Shown: one piece after another, positions 55,933 to 64,000 of the stretch
How positions within the stretch are numbered: position 1 is the stretch's first letter
How the letters are laid out: every line of letters begins with the position of its first letter
Assembly (NCBI RefSeq): GCF_020990385.1
Contig: NZ_CP087597.1
Coordinates: 1,139,001 to 1,203,000 of the forward strand
Origin: Paracoccus sp. MA
Lineage (GTDB): Bacteria > Pseudomonadota > Alphaproteobacteria > Rhodobacterales > Rhodobacteraceae
Direction of reading: 5' to 3'
DNA length: 64,000 nt
Notes under the pieces: generated by a model
The model's input: the letters and a program-made list of their open reading frames with translations, nothing else
What the model was told of the DNA's origin: nothing
Databases searched by the model: none
Made by a program: the position numbers and the translations under genes

Positions 55933-57318
55933 ATGAAGGACAATTCCAGAATCGACGAAGTGCTTTCAACGCTGGATGAGGAATTGCCCCGGGCGCTTGA
56001 CCGGCTGGCCGAGTTCCTCCGCATCCCCTCGATCTCGACCGATCCGGCCTATGCGGGCGAGGTGCGGCGGGCAGCGGAATGGCTTTGCGCCGAGCTGGCC
56101 GCGCTGGGTTTCGACGCCTCGGTCCGCGACACGCCCGGCCATCCGATGGTCGTCGCCCATTCGCCCCGGGGCGACCGGCGGCCGCTGCTGTTCTACGGCC
56201 ATTATGACGTGCAGCCGGTCGATCCGCTGGAGCTGTGGGAGCGCCCGCCCTTCGAGCCACAGATCGAGGACACGCCGCAGGGCAAGGTGATCCGCGGCCG
56301 CGGCGCCTCGGACGACAAGGGCCAGCTGATGACCTTCGTCGAGGCGTTCCGGGCCTGGAAGGCGGTGCATGGCAGCCTGCCCTCGGACCTGGTGCTGCTG
56401 TTCGAGGGCGAGGAGGAATCCGGTTCGCCCAGCCTGCGCCCCTTCCTGCGCGAGAATGCCGAAGAGCTGCGCGCCGGCATCGCCATGATCTGCGACACCG
56501 GGCTTTACGCCGACGGCCGCCCCGCCATCACCACCCAGCTGCGCGGCCTCTATGGCGACGAGATCGTGGTGCGGGCGGCCGACCGCGACCTGCATTCGGG
56601 CAGTTTCGGCGGGCTGGCGGCGAACCCGATCCAGGTGCTGGTCAATGCGCTGGCGACGGCCAAGGATGCCAGCGGCCGCGTCACCCTGCCCGGCTTCTAC
56701 GACGGCGTCGAGGAGCTTTCGGACGAGCTGCGCGCCGATTGGGCGGCGCTCGGCTTCGATGCGGGCGAGTTCCTGTCGCGGGTCGGGCTGAAGCATCCGG
56801 TCGGCGAAGCGGGCCGCACCGGGCTTGAGATGATCTGGAACCGCCCCACTTTCGAGATCAACGGCATCAGCGGCGGTTATACCGGCGAGGGCTTCAAGAC
56901 CGTCCTGCCCGCCGAGGCCCGCGCCAAGGTCAGCTTCCGCCTGACCGGCGCGCAGGACCCCGAGCGCATCCGCGAGAGTTTTCGCGCCCATGTCCGCGCC
57001 GCCTTGCCCGCCGATTGCACGGTGGCCTTCCACGGCCATGGCGCCAGCCCGGCCAGCCGCATGGACATCTCGGACCCGGCCTTCGCGGCGGCCAAGGCGG
57101 CGCTGACGCAGGAATGGGGCCGCGAGGCGGCCTATATCGGCGCCGGCGGCTCGATCCCCATCGCCGGCGATTTCAAGGAGATCCTAGGCATGGATTCCAT
57201 GCTGATCGGCTTTGCCCGCGACGACGACCGCATCCATTCGCCGAACGAGAAATACGACCTGCAGAGCTTTGCCAAGGGCGCGCGCAGCTGGGCGCGCATC
57301 CTCGCGGCCTTGGCCTGA
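55933..57318 (+). CDS. M20-family metallopeptidase/dipeptidase
   Basis: 461-aa zinc-dependent M20 hydrolase (CNDP/ArgE/DapE superfamily). The metal and catalytic motifs are LFYGHYDVQPVDPLELW, IRGRGASDDKGQLMTFVEA, VLLFEGEEESGSPSL, MICDTGLY and the final RIHSPNEKYDL; the inserted dimerisation domain has RDLHSGSFGGLAANPIQVLVNALA. Closest in style to bacterial dipeptidases/carnosinase-like enzymes, cytosolic. AGGAAAGGCAGAGA precedes the ATG. It is divergent from hemA across the FNR box. Confidence 0.92.
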   Translation: MKDNSRIDEVLSTLDEELPRALDRLAEFLRIPSISTDPAYAGEVRRAAEWLCAELAALGFDASVRDTPGHPMVVAHSPRGDRRPLLFYGHYDVQPVDPLELWERPPFEPQIEDTPQGKVIRGRGASDDKGQLMTFVEAFRAWKAVHGSLPSDLVLLFEGEEESGSPSLRPFLRENAEELRAGIAMICDTGLYADGRPAITTQLRGLYGDEIVVRAADRDLHSGSFGGLAANPIQVLVNALATAKDASGRVTLPGFYDGVEELSDELRADWAALGFDAGEFLSRVGLKHPVGEAGRTGLEMIWNRPTFEINGISGGYTGEGFKTVLPAEARAKVSFRLTGAQDPERIRESFRAHVRAALPADCTVAFHGHGASPASRMDISDPAFAAAKAALTQEWGREAAYIGAGGSIPIAGDFKEILGMDSMLIGFARDDDRIHSPNEKYDLQSFAKGARSWARILAALA

Positions 57319-57663
57319 ACCCGGCGGCGCAGGCATCCCGGCCCCAAGGGCCGCAGGATGCTTCGCGGGGTGCGCCCCAGCGCATCCTGCCCGCCCGGAT
57401 GCGGCCGCGTTGTTCATGTCGGCAGCACCGGCAAAGGCGCGCATCCTCGCTGCGCGCTGCTGCGGCCCTAGGCCGCCCGAACCGGACGCGCCGGACGGCC
57501 TCCGATCCGGCCGGCGGCCCGCGCCCTCGGACGGCTTAGGCCCGCCGCCAGCCCGGCGCGGCGGCTTGGCTGGGCTTGTCAGGCAGATGTGCAGCGGCCC
57601 GCAAGTCTCCGGGCCAAGAAAAAGGGCGCCCGAAGGCGCCCCGTGCCGGCTTGGGCAAGGCGA
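57319..57663. other. 345-nt convergent intergenic region
   Basis: Very GC-rich spacer between the M20 peptidase (plus) and carD (minus). Apart from the carD terminator at 57616-57642, I see no gene, promoter or repeat of note. Confidence 0.5.
57616..57642 (-). terminator. intrinsic terminator after carD
   Basis: On minus: GGGGCGCC, loop TTCG, GGGCGCCC-type stem followed by TTTTTCTT. It lies 22 nt after the carD stop. Confidence 0.88.
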
Positions 57664-58173
57664 TCAGGCCGCGCGGGCGGTCAGCACGGTCTCGACCCTT
57701 TTCTGGGCGCCGGCCTCGTCCATGCCGCTGACCGCGGCGACCTCGCGGGTCAGGCGGTCCAGCGCCGCCTCGTAGAGCTGGCGCTCGGAATAGGACTGCT
57801 CGCGCTGATCGTCGTTGCGATGCAGGTCGCGCACCACCTCGGCGATCGACATCAGGTCGCCCGAATTGATCTTTTGCTCATATTCCTGGGCGCGGCGCGA
57901 CCACATGGCGCGCTTGACCCGGGCCTTGCCCTTCAGCGTGTCCAGGGCGCGTTCGACCAGGTCGGGGGTCGAAAGGCCGCGCATGCCGATCTCGGCGGCG
58001 CGGGCGGTCGGCACGCGCAGGGTCATCTTGTCCTTTTCAAAGGAAATCACGAACATTTCGAGCCGCAGCCCGGCGACCTCCTGCTCTTCGATCGAAACGA
58101 TGCGACCCACGCCATGGGTCGGATACACCACGAAATCATCGGGGCGGAATTCGGTCTTCTTGGCTTTCGACAT
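57664..58173 (-). CDS. carD: CarD-family transcriptional regulator
   Basis: 169-aa RNA-polymerase-binding protein. The N-terminal Tudor-like RID domain (FRPDDFVVYPTHGVGRIVSIEEQEVAGLRLEMFVISFEKDKMTLRVP) binds the beta subunit, and the helical C-terminal domain (WSRRAQEYEQKINSGDLMSIAEVVRDLHRNDDQREQSYSERQLYEAALDRLTREVA) stabilises open promoter complexes. In alphaproteobacteria CarD affects rRNA and housekeeping promoters. AAGGAAG lies upstream of the ATG. It is downstream of fdxA in the same direction, but a 457-nt gap implies its own promoter. Confidence 0.95.
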   Translation of the reverse strand: MSKAKKTEFRPDDFVVYPTHGVGRIVSIEEQEVAGLRLEMFVISFEKDKMTLRVPTARAAEIGMRGLSTPDLVERALDTLKGKARVKRAMWSRRAQEYEQKINSGDLMSIAEVVRDLHRNDDQREQSYSERQLYEAALDRLTREVAAVSGMDEAGAQKRVETVLTARAA

Positions 58174-58630
58174 TGGGCTTCCTTCGCAGCGGCGCCGCTA
58201 CACGGCACAAAAACCCCCAAGGCGGGGCGAATCCCCCCTTACGGGTCAATATTGTTGTTCTTGCACTTCTGACCGGGCAGGCGATCAGGACAGGCAGCAA
58301 CGCCAGACAGGCCACAGGAAGCAGCCCGACCGGCGCGAGATGGCTGCACCATAGCATAAAAATCGCGCCGGTTCAAAGGTTCGCTGCAAAGCGGCACCGG
58401 TCCTGCCTGAAGAGAAATAATCGTTGAAAAACAGCCACTCGGCAACCCGTTCCCCGGCAGAACCGGTGCGTGACCCTAGGCGAATCACCTGCGCCCCGTC
58501 ACAGTTCCGGCTTACCGGCTCCGGCCTTTTCTCGCCAGCGCAGCACCAGACAAAAGCGGCTTATGATGCGCGATCAGCACAGTCGTTAGCTTTGCGAACG
58601 AACGGCCGCAAACCAACGGGACCGCTGGTC
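58174..58630. other. 457-nt region between carD and fdxA
   Basis: Presumably the carD promoter and leader. On minus, TTGACC (about 58244) lies upstream of a small CCCC-GCCTT-GGGG hairpin followed by TTTTT (about 58210-58230), within 60 nt of the carD start; it could be a weak leader terminator. Several short open frames (for example 58239-58445 minus) have no conserved look and are not called. Confidence 0.4.
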
Positions 58631-58969
58631 TCAATCGCCCTCGCCCGGGGCTTCCGAGAAGTATTTCTCAAGCTTGCCGGGCTGGCCGTCCATCTCCTGA
58701 TAGCCGGGCATCGGGTCCTTCTTGCGGGTGATCACCGGCCAGGACTCGGCATATTTGCGGTTGAACTCGACCCATTTCTCCATGTCGGGTTCGGTATCGG
58801 GGCGAATCGCATCGGCCGGACATTCCGGTTCGCAGACGCCGCAATCGATGCATTCATCGGGATGGATGACCAGCGTGTTCTCGCCTTCATAGAAACAGTC
58901 CACGGGACACACCTCGACGCAGTCGGTGTATTTGCACATGATGCAGTTTTCGGTGACGACATAGGTCAT
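58631..58969 (-). CDS. fdxA: seven-iron ferredoxin FdxA
   Basis: 112-aa 7Fe ferredoxin ([3Fe-4S][4Fe-4S]). It begins [55 protein letters not shown] with both cysteine sets, followed by the usual C-terminal extension ([23 protein letters not shown]). It serves as a low-potential electron carrier; the partner is unknown. Position between the S4 protein and carD is a widely conserved alphaproteobacterial order. Confidence 0.96.
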   Translation of the reverse strand: MTYVVTENCIMCKYTDCVEVCPVDCFYEGENTLVIHPDECIDCGVCEPECPADAIRPDTEPDMEKWVEFNRKYAESWPVITRKKDPMPGYQEMDGQPGKLEKYFSEAPGEGD

Positions 58970-59131
58970 GGCGCGATATTCCTGTTTCCTGATCGGCTAG
59001 TTACGCCCGCCGCCGCCATCATTCAAGGCCGCCGCGGGCGAAAAGACGGCGATGCGGCCCGCGCCGGGCCGGCCCGGGACGGCGTTCCGCCGCCGGGGCG
59101 CGGCGCGGAACCGGGTTCCCCCGCGACGGGG

Positions 59132-59401
59132 CTAGAGTTCCTCGTAAAGCGTTGCCGCCTCGCTGGCGGGGCCGCGCCGCTCGCCCAGCAGCAGCACGCG
59201 CAGCACCCGCACCCGGCCATGGGCCGAGACGGTGACGGTATCGCCGCCCCGCACCGCCTGCGCCGGCTTGCTGCAGGGCTGGCCGTTCACCCGGATTCCC
59301 CCGGCGCCGATGGCATCGGCGGCCAGGGTGCGGGTCTTGAACAGCCGCGCGTGATGCAGCCAGCGGTCAAGCCGGATGGCGCCGGCGCCTTCGACGCTCA
59401 C
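59132..59401 (-). CDS. S4-domain RNA-binding protein (Hsp15-like)
   Basis: 89-aa protein consisting mostly of an S4 RNA-binding domain (IRLDRWLHHARLFKTRTLAADAIGAGGIRVNGQPCSKPAQAVRGGDTVTVSA). It resembles Hsp15, which rescues stalled 50S subunits carrying nascent peptides, but lacks the long basic C-terminus of E. coli Hsp15. The start is GTG 59401, inside the GTGA overlap with the helicase stop, so the two are translationally coupled. Confidence 0.9.
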   Translation of the reverse strand: MSVEGAGAIRLDRWLHHARLFKTRTLAADAIGAGGIRVNGQPCSKPAQAVRGGDTVTVSAHGRVRVLRVLLLGERRGPASEAATLYEEL

Positions 59402-62316
59402 GTCTTGTTCTTGAGCGCGGCGAGAATGGCGAAGGGGCTGTCCGGATCGGCCTGTTTCTCGGCACGCGGCGGGCGGGCCTCGAAGCTCTTGGGACCGTCA
59501 TGGCGCGGCTTGCCCTTGGGCTTGCCCTTCGGGCCGCGCTCGGGCCGGTCGCCCCGTTCGCCGCGCGGCTTGCCCTCGAAGGGCTTGCCCTCGCGGCGGT
59601 TCTCCTGACCCGCCTCGCGCTCGCGGCGCGGGCCGCGCTCGCCCTGCGGACGCGGCTGGCCCTGGCCCTGGCCCTGACGATCGCCCCGTTCGGGACGGCG
59701 CTGGCCGCCGCGCGGACGCGGCGCCCAGGTGAAGGTGTAGAACACCTCCATCTCGGGCGCGGGCGCTTCCTCGGCCTGCCCCCCGGCCTCGGCGGCGGGC
59801 GCGGCCTCGGCGGCCTTGCGAGCGGCCTGCTCGGCCTCCCATTTGGCGCGGGTCTCGGCGGCGAGCACGCTTTCCTCCTCGGTCAGCGGATGCTCGTGAT
59901 CGGCCTCTTCCGGCGCCGGCTCGGCGGCGGGCGCGGCCTCGGCGCGGGCCTTGGGCCGCTCGCCCCGCTCGGCGCGATAGCCCAGCCCCTGCATCAGGCC
60001 CGAGAACTGCTCCAGCGTCATGCCGGTGATCGACAGCATGTCCGCCGTCGCCTCGAAGCCGCCGCGGCTGTCCTGGGTGCGCAGCATGTCGGCCAGCCGC
60101 TCCAGCATGTCGATGCGGATCGCCCGCTCGCCCGCCGGGTGATAGCCCGAGAGCGTGTAATAGCCCTTGGGCACATCCGGCAGGTTCGGGATCGTCACCA
60201 GACCGGGAGGCGGGCTTTCGGGGAACTCCGACAGGCCCTGGTCCAGGCCCCAGAGCACCAGCCGCAGCCGGGTCGGCGCCGGCTTCAGCAACGCCGGCTG
60301 GAAGATGGTGAACTGGCCGAAGCGCACGCCGTGCTTGCGCAACAGGCCGCGCGCCTCCTGGTCCAGCTCCTTGACCTCGGCGGCAACGCCCTCGCGGGGC
60401 AGGACGCCCAGCGACTCGACCAGGCGGAAGGCGAAGCCGCGCGCCAGGCCGCCCAGCGTCTCGTCGTTCTTCAGCGCCAGCAGCGGCTCGAACAGGGTGG
60501 CGACCTTGCGGTCGATGAAATGCTGCAGCCGCCGGCGCACCTTTTCGGCGATCTCGGGACCGGCCTCCTCGTCGACGAAGGGCTCGACGCCGGGCTTCAG
60601 CGCCTCGGCGCCCTTGACCAGCTTGCCCACCGCCGAGCTGCCCCACATCAGGCCGCCCTGTTCGGTGAAGTCCAGCTCGGTATCCGGCGCGTTGTAGAAG
60701 CGGTCGGCGCGCAGATGGAACTCGGGGCGCAGCGCCTCATAGGCGGCGCGGCTCAGCATGCGCGCCTCGTCCCCGGTTGCGCTCGGATCGGCGTGGAAGC
60801 GGAAGCCTTCCAGACGGCCGGCGAACTCGCCCTCGACCGTCACTTCGCCCTTGTCATTCACCTCGGCCAAAAGGCTCTCCTTCTGCTTGAGCCGGCGCAG
60901 CAGCACGGATGTGCGCCGGTCCACGAATCTTTGCGTCAGAGCCGCGTGCAACGCGTCCGACAACCGATCTTCTACCGCGCGCGTCTCGGCACGCCAATGA
61001 CTTTCGTCCGAAACCCAGCCGGAACGCTGGGCAACATAGGTCCATGTCCGTATATATGCCAATCGTTTCGACAATGTGTCGATGTCGCCCTGAATCCGGT
61101 CGATGCGCCGGATCTGCCCTTCCAGCCAATCGCCGGGCACGCCACCCTCGCGCAGGAAGCCGAAGATCCGCGCCAGCAGCGTCGCATGCTCGACCGGAGA
61201 GATGGCGCGGAAATCCGGGATGCGGCAGACATCCCAGAGCAGCCGCACGTCGCGGGGGTGCGACACCCTGTCGCGGATCTCGGGCATGGCGGACAGCGCC
61301 TTGAGCGCGCGGATGTCGTCCGCCTCGCGCCCGCGCGCCAGCCATTCCGATTGCGGCTGCGTCTCGAGGCTTTGCAGCAGGCGCTCGACCGTGCCGAATT
61401 CCAGCGCCGCATTGCGCCACATCAGCCGGCTGATGGGCTGGAAGCGGTGGGTCTCGATGGCCTCGATCAGCCCCTCCTCCAGCGGGCCGGCATCGCCGGT
61501 GACCCCGAAGGTGCCCGGCTCGGTATGCCGTCCGGCGCGGCCGGCGATCTGGCCCAGCTCGTGCGGGAACAGCGGGCGATAGCGACGGCCGTCGAACTTC
61601 TCGGTGGCGGAAAAGGCGACGTGGCGGATGTCGAGGTTCAGCCCCATGCCGATGGCGTCGGTGGCGACCAGGTAATCCACCTCGCCCTGCTGATACATGG
61701 CGACCTGCGCGTTGCGGGTCCGGGGCGACAGCGCCCCCATCACCACGGCGCAGCCGCCCTTCTGGCGGCGGATCAGCTCGGCCGTGGCATAGACCTCCTC
61801 GACCGAGAAGCAGACGATGGCCGAGCGCGGCGGCATCCGGCTGATCTTCTTCGAGCCGGCCCAGCCGAGCGCCGAGAACCGCTCGCGCCGCATGAACTGC
61901 GCCTGCGGCACCAAGGCGGCGATGGCCGGGCGCATGGTGTCGCTGCCCAGCAGCAGCGTTTCGTGCAGGCCCCGCATGTTCAGCAGCCGGTCGGTGAAGA
62001 CGTGGCCGCGCTCGGGATCGGCGCAAAGCTGGATCTCGTCGATGGCGACGAAATCGGCGCCGACCTCGGGCATGGCCTCGGTGGTGGCGACCCAGTATTG
62101 CACGCGTTCGGGAACGATGCGCTCCTCGCCCGTCACCAGCGCCACCACCGAGGGGCCGCGCGCCTTGACGATGCGGTCATAGACCTCGCGCGCCAGCAGG
62201 CGCAGCGGCAGGCCGATGACCCCCGTGCGATGCGCCAGCATCCGGTCGATGGCGTAATGCGTCTTGCCGGTATTGGTCGGGCCGAGGACGGCCGTGACCC
62301 GCGATCTGTCGTTCAT
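59398..62316 (-). CDS. Suv3-type DExH RNA/DNA helicase
   Basis: 972-aa superfamily 2 helicase related to mitochondrial Suv3. Motif I is GPTNTGKTHYAID (about residues 12-24), motif II AIDEIQLC, motif III-type LLGSDTMRP, with VVMGALSPRTRNAQVAMYQQGEVDYLVATDAIGMGLNLDI and HELGQIAGRAGRHTEPGTFG forming motifs IV-VI. The C-terminal 200 residues are low-complexity: Ala/Glu-rich, then a Gly/Arg/Glu/Pro RG-type tail (RRPERGDRQGQGQGQPRPQG) likely to bind RNA. Suv3 works in RNA turnover with exoribonucleases. It overlaps the TPR gene by 1 nt and the S4 gene by 4 nt. Confidence 0.93.
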   Translation of the reverse strand: MNDRSRVTAVLGPTNTGKTHYAIDRMLAHRTGVIGLPLRLLAREVYDRIVKARGPSVVALVTGEERIVPERVQYWVATTEAMPEVGADFVAIDEIQLCADPERGHVFTDRLLNMRGLHETLLLGSDTMRPAIAALVPQAQFMRRERFSALGWAGSKKISRMPPRSAIVCFSVEEVYATAELIRRQKGGCAVVMGALSPRTRNAQVAMYQQGEVDYLVATDAIGMGLNLDIRHVAFSATEKFDGRRYRPLFPHELGQIAGRAGRHTEPGTFGVTGDAGPLEEGLIEAIETHRFQPISRLMWRNAALEFGTVERLLQSLETQPQSEWLARGREADDIRALKALSAMPEIRDRVSHPRDVRLLWDVCRIPDFRAISPVEHATLLARIFGFLREGGVPGDWLEGQIRRIDRIQGDIDTLSKRLAYIRTWTYVAQRSGWVSDESHWRAETRAVEDRLSDALHAALTQRFVDRRTSVLLRRLKQKESLLAEVNDKGEVTVEGEFAGRLEGFRFHADPSATGDEARMLSRAAYEALRPEFHLRADRFYNAPDTELDFTEQGGLMWGSSAVGKLVKGAEALKPGVEPFVDEEAGPEIAEKVRRRLQHFIDRKVATLFEPLLALKNDETLGGLARGFAFRLVESLGVLPREGVAAEVKELDQEARGLLRKHGVRFGQFTIFQPALLKPAPTRLRLVLWGLDQGLSEFPESPPPGLVTIPNLPDVPKGYYTLSGYHPAGERAIRIDMLERLADMLRTQDSRGGFEATADMLSITGMTLEQFSGLMQGLGYRAERGERPKARAEAAPAAEPAPEEADHEHPLTEEESVLAAETRAKWEAEQAARKAAEAAPAAEAGGQAEEAPAPEMEVFYTFTWAPRPRGGQRRPERGDRQGQGQGQPRPQGERGPRREREAGQENRREGKPFEGKPRGERGDRPERGPKGKPKGKPRHDGPKSFEARPPRAEKQADPDSPFAILAALKNKT

Positions 62317-63047
62317 CAGGCGTCCATGCCCTGCAGTTTCTGTTCAAGGCGCAGCACGGCGTCCTGCGCATCCTGTTGATGGGGATGGATCTCCAGGCTC
62401 CGGCGAAAGGCCTCCAGCGCGTCGCGGTCGTCGCCCAGCTCTTCCAGAATCGTGCCAAGCTGGGTCAGCGCGCCGAAATGGCGCGGCTCCAGCCGCAGCA
62501 CCTCGCCCAGATCGGCCAGGGCCGGGCCGAAATCGCCATCCAGGTAAAAGGCGATCGAGCGCAGATACCAGCCGGCCGCGAAATCCGGCGCGTGATCGGT
62601 CAGCGCCGTCAGGTGGCCGATGGCGGTGGCGGTGTCGCCCGCATCCAGCGCCGCCTCGCCGCGCTTGTAAAGCAGGTCCATCGCCGCCGATCCCGAGCGC
62701 GACCAAATGCGCAGGATGTCGGTCTCGGCCCGGGCCCAGGTCTCGCCGCCCGGCTGGGCCAGCTCGGCGAACAGCAGGTCCAGATCCTCGCGCTCGCGCA
62801 GCCGCGCCTCGGCCGTGGGCTCCGAGGGGGCGGCGGGTTCGGACAGCGGGCTTTCCGGCGCCGGATCGCCCTCATTTTCAGGAGAATTTTCTTGCGGCCC
62901 CTCGTCCTGAACAGGTATCGCTTGGGGGACCTGCGCCAGCGGCGCGGCCTGCCCCGGCTGCGCGCCGCCGAAGCCGGTCAGCCCCAGCAGAAGCGCTGCC
63001 GCAACGGCACGATGGAAATGGGGGACTGGCAAAAGCATATTCACCAT
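62316..63047 (-). CDS. exported TPR-repeat protein
   Basis: 243-aa protein with a probable signal peptide (HFHRAVAAALLLGLTGFGGAQPGQA), an acidic Pro/Glu/Ser spacer, and tetratricopeptide repeats in the C-terminal half (AMDLLYKRGEAALDAGDTATAIGHLTALTDHAPDFAAGWYLRSIAFYLDGDFGPALADLGEVLRLEPRHFGALTQLGTILEELGDDRDALEAFRRSLEIHP). It is probably a periplasmic or inner-membrane scaffold. ATG 63047 has GGGGAAAG upstream. It shares TGATG with the helicase gene, heading the TPR-helicase-S4 operon. Confidence 0.85.
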   Translation of the reverse strand: MVNMLLPVPHFHRAVAAALLLGLTGFGGAQPGQAAPLAQVPQAIPVQDEGPQENSPENEGDPAPESPLSEPAAPSEPTAEARLREREDLDLLFAELAQPGGETWARAETDILRIWSRSGSAAMDLLYKRGEAALDAGDTATAIGHLTALTDHAPDFAAGWYLRSIAFYLDGDFGPALADLGEVLRLEPRHFGALTQLGTILEELGDDRDALEAFRRSLEIHPHQQDAQDAVLRLEQKLQGMDA

Positions 63048-63096
63048 GTAACTTTCCCCATCGTCTAATTCCAGACACGAGAACAGGAGATCGAGA

Positions 63097-63381
63097 ATGA
63101 GCAAAGTGGTCGAGGCCGCCGTGGCCGCGCTGGACGAAAAGGCCAAGGGCTTCGACGGCACCGCCAAATTCGTCATCGAGGGCGAGGGCTCGGTCTATAT
63201 CGACGCCGAGGGCGCCCGGGCCGGCGATGACGAGGCCGAGGTGACCCTGACCGCCAGCCGCGAAACCTTCGAGGGCCTGCTTTCGGGCGACGTGAACCCC
63301 ACCACCGCCTTCATGACCGGCAAGCTGCGGGTGGACGGCTCGATGGGCACGGCGATGAAGCTCGGGGCGCTGCTCTCGTAA
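63097..63381 (+). CDS. SCP2 sterol-binding domain protein
   Basis: 94-aa stand-alone SCP2 (sterol carrier protein 2) domain: AKFVIEGEGSVYIDAEGARAGDDEAEVTLTASRETFEGLLSGDVNPTTAFMTGKLRVDGSMGTAMKLGALL. The motif TAFMTGKLRVDGSMGTAMKL is the family core lining the lipid pocket. Such bacterial proteins bind fatty acyl or other lipids in the cytosol; the ligand is unknown. It is divergent from the TPR gene and is followed after 3 nt by a hydrolase gene, which suggests a shared lipid-related role. Confidence 0.93.
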   Translation: MSKVVEAAVAALDEKAKGFDGTAKFVIEGEGSVYIDAEGARAGDDEAEVTLTASRETFEGLLSGDVNPTTAFMTGKLRVDGSMGTAMKLGALLS

Positions 63382-63384
63382 GCG

Positions 63385-64000
63385 ATGAAGCCCGCACCCT
63401 TCAACACGCTGCCCGGCGACCCCATCCCCACGGCCCGCGCCTTCTGGCTGCGGGCCGAGGACGGGGTGCGGCTGCGCGCGGCGCATTGGGCGACGGGGGG
63501 CGCCTCGGGGACGGTGCTGCTGTTCCCGGGCCGCACCGAATACCTGGAAAAATACGGCGAGGTCGCGGCGGACCTGAACGCCGCCGGGCTGGACGTGCTG
63601 GCGCTGGACTGGCGCGGACAGGGCATGTCCGACCGGCTGCAGGCCAATGTCCGGCCCGGCCATATCGGCAGCTTCGCCGATTACCAGCGCGACGTGGTCG
63701 AGCTGGTGGTCGCGGCGCAGGAACTGGACCTGCCCCGGCCCTGGCACCTGCTGGCGCATTCCATGGGCGGCACCATCGGCCTTGCCGCGCTCGAAGCCGG
63801 ACTGCCGGTGCAAAGTGCGGTCTTCTCGGCCCCGATGTGGGGCATCAACCTGCGCCGCGTGCCCGAGGCGGCGGCAATGGCCCTTGCCGCCACCCTGTGC
63901 CGGCTTGGCCGGGGCGGGCATCCGGCCCCCGGTTCGGGGGGCGAGGAAAGCTTCGTGCTGTTGGACCCGTTCCACGACAACCTGCTGACCCATGACGGCC
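63385..64000 (+). CDS. alpha/beta hydrolase, lysophospholipase-like (cut by window end)
   Basis: First 205 residues of an alpha/beta hydrolase resembling PldB/monoacylglycerol lipases (Hydrolase_4 type). After RAFWLRAEDGVRLRAAHWA come the oxyanion segment VLLFPGRTEYLEKYGEVAADL, VLALDWRGQGMSDRL, and the nucleophile elbow LLAHSMGGTIGL; the start of the lid/cap region and PMWGI-type motif (APMWGINLRRVPEAAA) follow. The catalytic Asp and His lie beyond the window. It begins 3 nt after the SCP2 gene and is likely co-transcribed. Confidence 0.9.
   Translation, partial: MKPAPFNTLPGDPIPTARAFWLRAEDGVRLRAAHWATGGASGTVLLFPGRTEYLEKYGEVAADLNAAGLDVLALDWRGQGMSDRLQANVRPGHIGSFADYQRDVVELVVAAQELDLPRPWHLLAHSMGGTIGLAALEAGLPVQSAVFSAPMWGINLRRVPEAAAMALAATLCRLGRGGHPAPGSGGEESFVLLDPFHDNLLTHDG

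Noticed and set aside
58239..58488. Short minus-strand open frames between fdxA and carD
   Set aside because: Products overlap each other in different frames and show no conserved features; the region is better explained as the carD promoter and leader.
59500..62379. 959-codon plus-strand open frame
   Set aside because: Antisense to the Suv3-type helicase; product is Leu/Gly/Arg-rich without motifs.

Overview
The window is a high-GC alphaproteobacterial chromosome segment, very probably Paracoccus (Rhodobacteraceae). The best single clue is the membrane-anchored cytochrome at 37463-37987, which matches the cytochrome c552 (CycM) of Paracoccus denitrificans as I remember it almost word for word. 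A class II ribonucleotide reductase of the long type, 5-aminolevulinate synthase with an FNR-type box, DUF6456 and DUF6477 proteins, a Hint-domain protein and an IalB-type protein all fit the same family. No database search was possible; all assignments come from reading the translations.

Region 1-4496 is the integrase-proximal end of a prophage or other integrative element. Ten small, tightly packed plus-strand genes (two HNH-type nucleases, a NinB-type protein, coiled-coil and tiny hypothetical proteins) lead to a tyrosine integrase. They stop at a 38-nt 5' half of a tRNA-Leu(CAA) gene that breaks off exactly at the end of the anticodon loop. The other end of the element lies to the left of the window.

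From lipA rightwards the content is ordinary core chromosome: lipoyl synthase and a peroxiredoxin; DUF6456 and DUF6477 proteins and a HerA/YjgR-like ATPase; IalB-type protein and DegP protease; NrdJ; an MgtE magnesium transporter coupled to 5-formyl-THF cyclo-ligase; HisN-type phosphatase; an XRE regulator divergent from a quinone oxidoreductase; a BI-1 family membrane protein; a Hint-domain protein; tRNA-Arg(UCU); and a GNAT enzyme. Next come a sulfate ABC transporter operon (cysA-sbp-cysT-cysW), a TerB/J-domain protein, a glycosyltransferase at the end of a yejABEF-type peptide transporter operon, cytochrome c552, prephenate dehydratase, a CpdB-type phosphoesterase, the SRP RNA gene, the pseudouridine catabolic pair psuK-psuG, and a patatin-like lipase. 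A cell-wall and translation block (aminotransferase, amidase, PBP1A, RF2) is followed by a DsbA-like protein, ispG, a RodZ-like protein, hemA, an M20 peptidase, the block TPR protein / Suv3-type helicase / S4 protein / ferredoxin / CarD, an SCP2 protein and the start of an alpha/beta hydrolase.

The signals I consider most worth following are non-coding: (i) a two-copy element just after the stop codons of prfB and the dsbA-like gene, made of a GC hairpin followed by a nearly identical 20-nt tail; (ii) an 18-nt exact palindromic repeat upstream of both the peroxiredoxin and the patatin genes, with a diverged copy near cpdB; (iii) the split tRNA-Leu att junction, whose geometry is not the usual one; (iv) a perfect TTCG-loop terminator with no gene before it, suggesting a small RNA; and (v) an inverted repeat overlapping a good promoter of the XRE regulator. 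I did not find a clearly new multi-gene defence or metabolic system.
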